The notes below the pieces were generated by a model. It was not told the origin of the DNA. It saw nothing but the letters and a program-made list of their open reading frames with translations, and ran no database searches. 26,569 nt of DNA, taken from positions 1 to 26,569 of the IMG/VR virus record IMGVR_UViG_3300030106_003321; one strand, 5' to 3'. The translations under genes were made by a program, and so were the position numbers. This stretch comes from a virus. Shown piece after piece: positions 22,922-26,569 of the stretch (position 1 is the first letter of the stretch; the number at the start of each line of letters is the position of its first letter).

Positions 22922-23311
22922 GTGCGGGATTTAAAAATACCGGAAGAGTTGGGACGGCTATACAAAGTCTATTTTGAATATAGGCACGAGCTGCAACCGA
23001 AGGATGATGTGTTCGTGTGTATTTGCCGAGCGGAGCAAATAGGGAAAATTGAGGAACATTATTCAAACCTTTGGTCAGAGATTGTCGAAGGCAATCTCTA
23101 CTCGCTTGACGGGTTTACTCTTGAACAAATAACACCTGACCCCGTATTACAGGGTTGGGAGTCTTTCGATGGAGTGATACTCGAGGATATTAAAACGGGT
23201 GAGCGAGTCTACCATGAAGACCGTAGGGGAGAAACTGTGATGAAGGCTTTCGAACCTATGGAAGAATCGGTCCAGCTTTTGAAAGACCTGACCATAAGAA
23301 AAGAGAGCTAG
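22922..23311 (+). CDS. Hypothetical early protein (129 aa)
   Basis: Start GTG 22922 is preceded by CTAGAAAGGAGAAACATCA. The product has YKVYFEYRHELQPKDDVFVC, ICRAEQIGKIEEHYSNLW, and FDGVILEDIKTGERVYHEDR. It looks like a mixed alpha/beta protein without membrane segments. No function can be assigned. It ends 1 bp before the next start. Confidence 0.7.
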   Translation: MRDLKIPEELGRLYKVYFEYRHELQPKDDVFVCICRAEQIGKIEEHYSNLWSEIVEGNLYSLDGFTLEQITPDPVLQGWESFDGVILEDIKTGERVYHEDRRGETVMKAFEPMEESVQLLKDLTIRKES

Positions 23312-23312
23312 G

Positions 23313-23492
23313 GTGAGTAATACAGAGGAAATCCCAAAAGATCACCTCTATGAGGCGATCTGCTCTATACGGCAGATGAGCAACAACCCAGATCTATCTG
23401 TAGATATTGCTGTGGAATTAACCGAAATTACGGATAGACTTAGGGCCATTCACGATAACCTACTTGAGGGACAGCAAAAATATAAAGAATAG
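23313..23492 (+). CDS. Small hypothetical protein, GTG start (59 aa)
   Basis: An uninterrupted 60-codon frame begins with GTG 23313, with AAGAGAG about 5 nt upstream and one base after the previous stop. The product (starting VSNTEEIPKDHLYEAICSIR) continues with LSVDIAVELTEITDRLRAIH and ends QQKYKE; it would be an all-alpha, acidic peptide. Codon use and tight packing support translation. Its last base is the first base of the structured RNA described next. Confidence 0.6.
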   Translation: MSNTEEIPKDHLYEAICSIRQMSNNPDLSVDIAVELTEITDRLRAIHDNLLEGQQKYKE

Positions 23493-23646
23493 GGTCTTGG
23501 ACTAGGTAAACGGCAGCCCAAGCGCCGGTGAAATTGTCTCAATTGTTCAAGACTCTTATCCTTAGTTGAGGCAAACTTGGGACCGTTCTCAGTCGGCCAG
23601 ATTAGAAGGAGCGCAAACACCCCTGGCAAACTGGTCGGCTGAGGAC
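23492..23646 (+). ncRNA. Candidate structured RNA or structured leader (about 155 nt)
   Basis: The stretch has no convincing gene but folds well by hand. Domain 1: GGGTCTTGGA (23492-23501) pairs with TTCAAGACTC (23546-23555), 10 bp with two G-U pairs, enclosing CGGC/GCCG and AATTG-TCT-CAATT hairpins. A short CCTT/GAGG hairpin follows. Domain 2: 23585-23600 pairs with 23631-23646 in an unbroken 16-bp stem with three G-U pairs and a 30-nt loop. G-U pairs work in RNA but not as DNA cruciform pairs, which favours RNA-level function. It lies 25 nt before the next start and could be an sRNA, a riboregulatory leader or an unusual terminator. Confidence 0.5.
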
Positions 23647-23671
23647 ACTTATTTTATAGAAAGGAGATAGT

Positions 23672-24112
23672 ATGAAAGAAGAAACGATAGCATTTATGGT
23701 GGGCGACCACATAGACACCGAGTATACGAGCTTATGTGGCTACGTTCATTGCGACTACCGAGATCTAGTGCGAGTCTTCGGACCTCCCCTCGAAGAAAAT
23801 TGGGACTTTAAGAGTACTCACCACTGGTTCATAAAAATCGTACCACACGGACCCGTGATGCATATCTACAACTGGATGAACGGACCCGTGATAGGTACTC
23901 CAATCACCTCCATTACCCGTTGGAATGTTGGGGGAAAAGAAGAAGCCCCACTCGAGTACTTAGAGAAAATACTCGACTTCTACGACACCGATGCTCAAGT
24001 CATTCCCTACTCGATAGGCAAGCTAGACACGTCGGACAAATTCTTTAAACTAGAACTAAGCGAAAAAGACCAACGCATACAAAAAGCAATATCCGCAATG
24101 CTTAGAGACTAG
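23672..24112 (+). CDS. Hypothetical early protein (146 aa)
   Basis: The ATG follows TATAGAAAGGAGATAGT and a 179-nt untranslated structured region. The product contains MVGDHIDTEYTSLCGYVHCD, the pattern YRDLVRVFGPPLEENWDFKS and THHWFIKIVPHGPVMHIYNW. The FGPP...STHHWFI order recalls small phage proteins with a beta core, but I cannot name a family. The C-terminal 30 residues are a charged helix (SDKFFKLELSEKDQRIQKAI). It is the last gene before element P6. Confidence 0.75.
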   Translation: MKEETIAFMVGDHIDTEYTSLCGYVHCDYRDLVRVFGPPLEENWDFKSTHHWFIKIVPHGPVMHIYNWMNGPVIGTPITSITRWNVGGKEEAPLEYLEKILDFYDTDAQVIPYSIGKLDTSDKFFKLELSEKDQRIQKAISAMLRD

Positions 24113-24119
24113 ACCCAAA

Positions 24120-24145
24120 GCCACTCGGCTTCTTCGCGGGGTGGC
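24120..24145 (+). terminator. Hairpin before element P6, possible terminator
   Basis: GCCACTC (24120-24126) pairs with GGGTGGC (24139-24145), 7 bp with one G-U, and a 12-nt loop. No clear U-run follows. It ends 7 nt before the TTTACTTT box, so it may separate two transcripts. Confidence 0.3.
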
Positions 24146-24152
24146 GTACTCC

Positions 24153-24203
24153 TTTACTTTCGGGTTATGGCTAAGTAAGCTAATACTACGGCTAACGCCG
24201 TAG
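24153..24203 (+). promoter_or_regulatory. Promoter-like TTTACTTT element P6 with 5'-end hairpin
   Basis: TTTACT at 24153-24158 is followed after 17 nt by TAAGCT at 24176-24181. The expected start near 24187 coincides with a perfect hairpin, CTACGGC (24186-24192), loop TAAC, GCCGTAG (24197-24203). The leader ATTTTTACGAAAACTAG and AAAGGAG follow. Together with P5 this is the best conserved promoter-plus-leader pair. Confidence 0.65.
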
Positions 24204-24232
24204 ATTTTTACGAAAACTAGAAAGGAGCAAGA

Positions 24233-24625
24233 ATGAACGATCTGAAAGATATTACCATGGAACAAATGGCGACTACTGGGAAACTGGAAACGCGCCAAAT
24301 GTCCACCGAGCTAGTAGATGTTCTGAGCCGAGTGACTAACCCTCTCCCCGAGGGAGAGTTAGATGGCCCCGATATGTCTATGGAATTATTGGCCCTGACC
24401 GATATGGAACCAGAAGAAAACATTTGGGGATTGCCTGGTAACGAAGAACACCAGAAAACACCCGCCGCAACGGTTCCAGTCAGCGAGTGGCGGCAAAGAG
24501 GGGGCGAAGCAGATCCTGGTGAATGGACTATCCTGATGTACCGACACCCCTCAACGGGTAGTACGAAAATCACAGGCTTGATTTACGATAGCCATTGCTA
24601 CCCATACCTAGTAAAGATTATCTAA
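24233..24625 (+). CDS. Hypothetical early protein (130 aa)
   Basis: First gene after element P6, with CTAGAAAGGAGCAAGA upstream. The N-terminal two thirds is acidic and Met-rich with low predicted structure (MSTELVDVLSRVTNPLPEGE). The C-terminus, GEWTILMYRHPSTGSTKITG then LIYDSHCYPYLVKII, reads as a small beta sheet. No family recognised. Confidence 0.7.
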   Translation: MNDLKDITMEQMATTGKLETRQMSTELVDVLSRVTNPLPEGELDGPDMSMELLALTDMEPEENIWGLPGNEEHQKTPAATVPVSEWRQRGGEADPGEWTILMYRHPSTGSTKITGLIYDSHCYPYLVKII

Positions 24626-24639
24626 GAAAGGAGAACGAA

Positions 24640-24744
24640 ATGACCCAGTACGAAAAGAGAAAACAACTTGAAGCCCAACTCGCCGTGCACAAATACATTT
24701 GCTGCGCGGTTCTTGGATTTATTGTTGGATACCTCGTAGGATAA
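24640..24744 (+). CDS. Micro-membrane protein (34 aa)
   Basis: ATG 24640 follows TAAGAAAGGAGAACGAA. The 34-residue product has a charged N-terminal helix (MTQYEKRKQLEAQLAVHKY) and a C-terminal hydrophobic segment ICCAVLGFIVGYLVG with a small-residue GxxxGxxxG pattern typical of packed transmembrane helices. It is probably a tail-anchored inner-membrane peptide. The strong ribosome-binding site is the main evidence for translation. Confidence 0.6.
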   Translation: MTQYEKRKQLEAQLAVHKYICCAVLGFIVGYLVG

Positions 24745-24752
24745 GGATCGAC

Positions 24753-24995
24753 ATGAGAGTTTGTATAGAAACAAAACAAGGAGAGATAATGGAAATCTGT
24801 ACTTGTGCGAACGAAGAGAATGTTGTTCGAGCAATTATAGAGTCATACGAAACAATATGGCAGAACACCATTAACTCAAACGATCCTTCCAAAGGAACGT
24901 ACACGTCAAAAGACCCAATAGTAAATAATTGGGAGGGGAGCACTACACTTGTAGAAAACGTAGCAACCCCTGGAGAGTTTGATATATTTGAATAA
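24753..24995 (+). CDS. Hypothetical small protein (80 aa)
   Basis: ATG 24753, 8 bp after the previous stop with ATAAGGATCGAC upstream, is preferred over extension further upstream inside the micro-protein gene. The product begins MRVCIETKQGEIMEICTCAN, a beta-hairpin-like start, then NVVRAIIESYETIWQ and an acidic tail. No family recognised. Confidence 0.65.
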   Translation: MRVCIETKQGEIMEICTCANEENVVRAIIESYETIWQNTINSNDPSKGTYTSKDPIVNNWEGSTTLVENVATPGEFDIFE

Positions 24996-25011
24996 TAGAA
25001 AGGAGAGCCAT

Positions 25012-25374
25012 GTGAAAGATGAAAGTGACATGGACTACGGAATTTGGGCCTCGATGGATGAGGATGAGAAAGCGGAATGGGAAAAAGATAGCCCTGACCC
25101 ACTCCGAGCCCAGTTTTGGATCAAAAAGCAAGACATCCCGAAAACAGACCTCCTCCTATTTCAAGCAAATGGAGGATGTGGGGCCGATAACGAAGGCTGG
25201 ATGCTTGAATACCTTAACGAACACAGCGGCAACACCTCAGGGATTGCCAAAATAACCTTCGACCTGAACATATGGGAACTCTGCGAAGTTGAGTTCAACG
25301 ACGGGGAACGCTACAAGTGTAGCTACCAACGAATCGGGGATGGCTATGACTTAGGGGAGAAACTCAAACCCTGA
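25012..25374 (+). CDS. Hypothetical early protein, GTG start (120 aa)
   Basis: GTG 25012 follows ATAGAAAGGAGAGCCAT and fixes the start; the ATG at 25010 is followed directly by TGA in its frame. The product is acidic (DMDYGIWASMDEDEKAEWEK), with FWIKKQDIPKTDLLLFQANG and WELCEVEFNDGERYKCSYQR. It is the last gene of the early region, before an AT-rich gap of 282 bp. Function unknown. Confidence 0.7.
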   Translation: MKDESDMDYGIWASMDEDEKAEWEKDSPDPLRAQFWIKKQDIPKTDLLLFQANGGCGADNEGWMLEYLNEHSGNTSGIAKITFDLNIWELCEVEFNDGERYKCSYQRIGDGYDLGEKLKP

Positions 25375-25409
25375 AACAAGGCCATTTATTGAATGTATAT
25401 GTTTATCTG

Positions 25410-25656
25410 AGAAATAAAACTTTTTTTATTTTTTTCAACAGAATAGACCAATAGAGTAATAGAAGTAATAGAATCGAGCTGTGAGTCTCAAGGAGCTTGG
25501 ATCGTGGGTTTTTCAGGAAAGAATAGAAAACGTATTAGTTATTAGTTCTGAAAGAGAGAAAAGGAAAGAGAGGGTACGAGCAGAATCTTTTTAAACATAA
25601 AAAAGATATTTATTCTAAAATATACTTGTCGCTGAACACAGCCCTCGGATTCTGGA
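25410..25656 (+). promoter_or_regulatory. Upstream region of the terminase gene; copy B of the duplicated regulatory region
   Basis: This gene-free stretch matches the helicase upstream region (5898-6130) in reverse orientation. Shared blocks include 25450-25464 (AATAGAGTAATAGAA), 25522-25546 (core AACGTATTAGTTATTAGT, 25 of 25 identical), a GTGGGTTT segment before it, and an ATTTATTCT segment near 25609. Order and spacing relative to the downstream gene are alike (block 1 ends 110 bp before the start here, 93 bp before the helicase start). It likely holds a late-type promoter distinct from the TTTACTTT class. Confidence 0.65.
25412..25435 (+). terminator. AT-rich hairpin with T-run, candidate intrinsic terminator of the early region
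   Basis: AAATAAAA (25412-25419), loop CTTT, TTTTATTT (25424-25431), then TTTT. An 8-bp A/T stem is weak, but the T-run and the position 37 nt after the last early gene fit termination. The same place corresponds to the A/T tract of the duplicated upstream region, so it may have another role. Confidence 0.35.
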
Positions 25657-26190
25657 ATGAAAGACTTTAAGTACACTCAGATGGTTCCCGCTGAAGACGG
25701 GAATGGCTATCTCGATCCTGATGGTAAGAGGTGGCAGGAACTCAACCCGAAACAAAAGAAGTTTGTTCGTGAGTACATCAAGGGGCAAAACGCCACCGAA
25801 GCCGCTGTTCGCGCTGGCTACACTAAAAATAGGAATGCTGCGAAACGACAGGGCAGCGTCTTACTCAACCACAACCCACTCATTCGAAACTACCTCATAG
25901 ACCAGGAGATCAAGGGGCAAGAGAGGGAAAGGATTTCTATGGAATCTCACCTCTCCTCACTCCATGATCTCCGAGAAGAAGCAAGGGACCAAGGGCAGTT
26001 GAACGCAGCTATCACTGCCGAGATCCACCGAGGGAAGGTCGGAGGACTTTACATCGACCGACGAGAAATATTGACTGCAAAGATTGACGGATTGAGCAAG
26101 GACCAGCTGATCGACCGACTAAGTGCATTAATCAGTAAGCGAGTACCTCAGACTATCGAGGGCGAGGTGATTAGTTCAAGTTCCAGTTAA
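25657..26190 (+). CDS. terS: Terminase small subunit
   Basis: The 177-aa protein would recognise phage DNA and recruit the large terminase for packaging. Its N-terminal part has the classical pattern LNPKQKKFVREYIKGQNATE followed by AAVRAGYTKNRNAAKRQGSV and LIRNYL, an HTH-like DNA-binding region of the Terminase_2 type. The central helices (SLHDLREEARDQGQLNAAIT) are probably for oligomerisation. The C-terminus (LIDRLSALISKRVPQTIEGE) would contact the large subunit. The ATG is preceded by a poor ribosome-binding site (GATTCTGGA). The large subunit is expected beyond the right edge. The adjacent GACGG array is a natural candidate for its binding site. Confidence 0.88.
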   Translation: MKDFKYTQMVPAEDGNGYLDPDGKRWQELNPKQKKFVREYIKGQNATEAAVRAGYTKNRNAAKRQGSVLLNHNPLIRNYLIDQEIKGQERERISMESHLSSLHDLREEARDQGQLNAAITAEIHRGKVGGLYIDRREILTAKIDGLSKDQLIDRLSALISKRVPQTIEGEVISSSSS

Positions 26191-26217
26191 ACCAAAACCC
26201 AAAACCGAGACCCGTAG

Positions 26218-26434
26218 CTCTACTCTACTCGGTCTACTCTACTCTACTCGGTCTACTCTATCCGTGCATCCGTCTGTCTGTGCATCCGTCCATCCGTCAT
26301 GACCCACCGAGCGACGGGCGAGCGACGGACCAGGCGAGCGACGGACCAGACGGAGAGACCGACGGTTAGACGGTTAGACGGTTAGACGGTTAGACGGCCA
26401 GAGAGACCGACGACCAGACGGAGAGACCGAAAGA
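26218..26434. repeat. Repeat-dense noncoding region with CCGTC/GACGG motif arrays
   Basis: After the terminase gene no gene is seen to the window end. First come TCTACTCTACTCGG direct repeats (about 26218-26260). Then CCGTC occurs three times (26270, 26286, 26294), followed by its complement GACGG ten times (26313, 26324, 26340, 26349, 26361, 26369, 26377, 26385, 26393, 26417). Five of these have an exact 8-bp period (GACGGTTA). An 18-bp direct repeat ACCAGACGGAGAGACCGA occurs at 26346 and 26414. The layout suits a packaging initiation site or an origin with iterons. Confidence 0.75.
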
Positions 26435-26506
26435 CCCGACGACTTGTTAGAAAAACCATTTTTAGGAGAAAAAAGCACGGAAATTATTTTTAATTATTTT
26501 TAGTAC

Positions 26507-26567
26507 TTTACTTGCCACCTAGGTTAATAGATGCCATACTTAGTCCCATGGTTAGATAACTAACCAT
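26507..26567 (+). promoter_or_regulatory. Promoter-like TTTACTT element P7 with downstream hairpin
   Basis: ACTTTACTT ends at 26513; a clear -10 at 17 nt is missing, but CATACT lies at 26535-26540. A perfect hairpin follows, ATGGTTAG (26548-26555), loop ATAA, CTAACCAT (26560-26567), in the same relative place as the P5 and P6 hairpins. The gene it would serve lies beyond the window. From 26435 to 26506 there is only AT-rich sequence. Confidence 0.45.
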
Positions 26568-26569
26568 AT

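Noticed and set aside
23492-23646. Possible tRNA gene
   Set aside because: No 7-bp acceptor stem with correctly spaced D, anticodon and T arms, and no GGTTCRA-type T loop; the long stems do not fit a cloverleaf.
24719-25102. 127-codon open frame on the - strand
   Set aside because: It lies opposite three small + strand genes that have strong ribosome-binding sites, and its composition (His, Pro, Ser-rich) is that of an antisense shadow.
26340-26400. CRISPR array
   Set aside because: The 8-bp GACGGTTA units are directly tandem without spacers, and no cas genes are present.
1-26569. Prophage integration signs (integrase, attachment site, repressor)
   Set aside because: No integrase motif, tRNA-like attachment site or clear repressor gene was found; the only HTH protein is coupled to the polymerase gene.

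Overview
The window is a stretch of a double-stranded DNA tailed-phage genome, probably an environmental or marine phage of a Gram-negative host (lineage inferred from gene content only). The support is dense, overlapping same-strand genes, a phage replication set, a terminase small subunit at the right end and virion-like proteins at the left end. No host genes, tRNA, integrase or IS element was seen. Every gene except one helicase lies on the + strand.

Layout. 1-4452: the end of a late, virion-like block with an open-ended gene, a 683-aa protein built on a 14-residue repeat, and a Pro/Gly/Met-rich 349-aa protein. 4455-5897 (-): an SNF2-type helicase, convergent with that block. 5898-6273: AT-rich regulatory region. 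6274-11013: replication genes (two small conserved proteins, an SSB-like protein with an IPF tail, an AEP-type primase, a UvrD-like helicase). 11076-14465: a cassette fitting thymine hypermodification (methyltransferase, 5-hmdU DNA kinase helical-domain protein, thymidylate synthase/dUMP hydroxymethylase homologue, Nmad1-like protein). 14623-17214: PolA-type DNA polymerase, HTH protein and VRR-NUC-like nuclease. 17337-25374: DUF932 protein and about twenty small, mostly unrecognised accessory genes in short operons. 25657-26190: terminase small subunit. 26191-26569: a repeat-rich, gene-free stretch.

The most interesting signals are noncoding. (1) The upstream regions of the - strand helicase and the + strand terminase are homologous, so they form a roughly 200-bp diverged inverted repeat bracketing the 19-kb early region. 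(2) Seven intergenic sites share a CTTTACTT promoter-like element, and several carry a hairpin where the transcript should begin. (3) 23492-23646 can fold into a structured RNA with a 16-bp stem containing three G-U pairs. (4) An array of ten GACGG motifs preceded by three CCGTC motifs lies just after the terminase gene and could be a packaging site or origin. (5) The thymine-modification cassette has a kinase-type helical domain without a visible P-loop kinase.

How it probably works together: the TTTACTT promoters drive several rightward early operons that make the replisome, remodel thymidine nucleotides or DNA and deliver host-directed small proteins. The paired upstream regions would give the helicase and the packaging genes a second, shared expression programme. 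These roles are inferred. Gene families are called from motifs read by eye, not from database searches.
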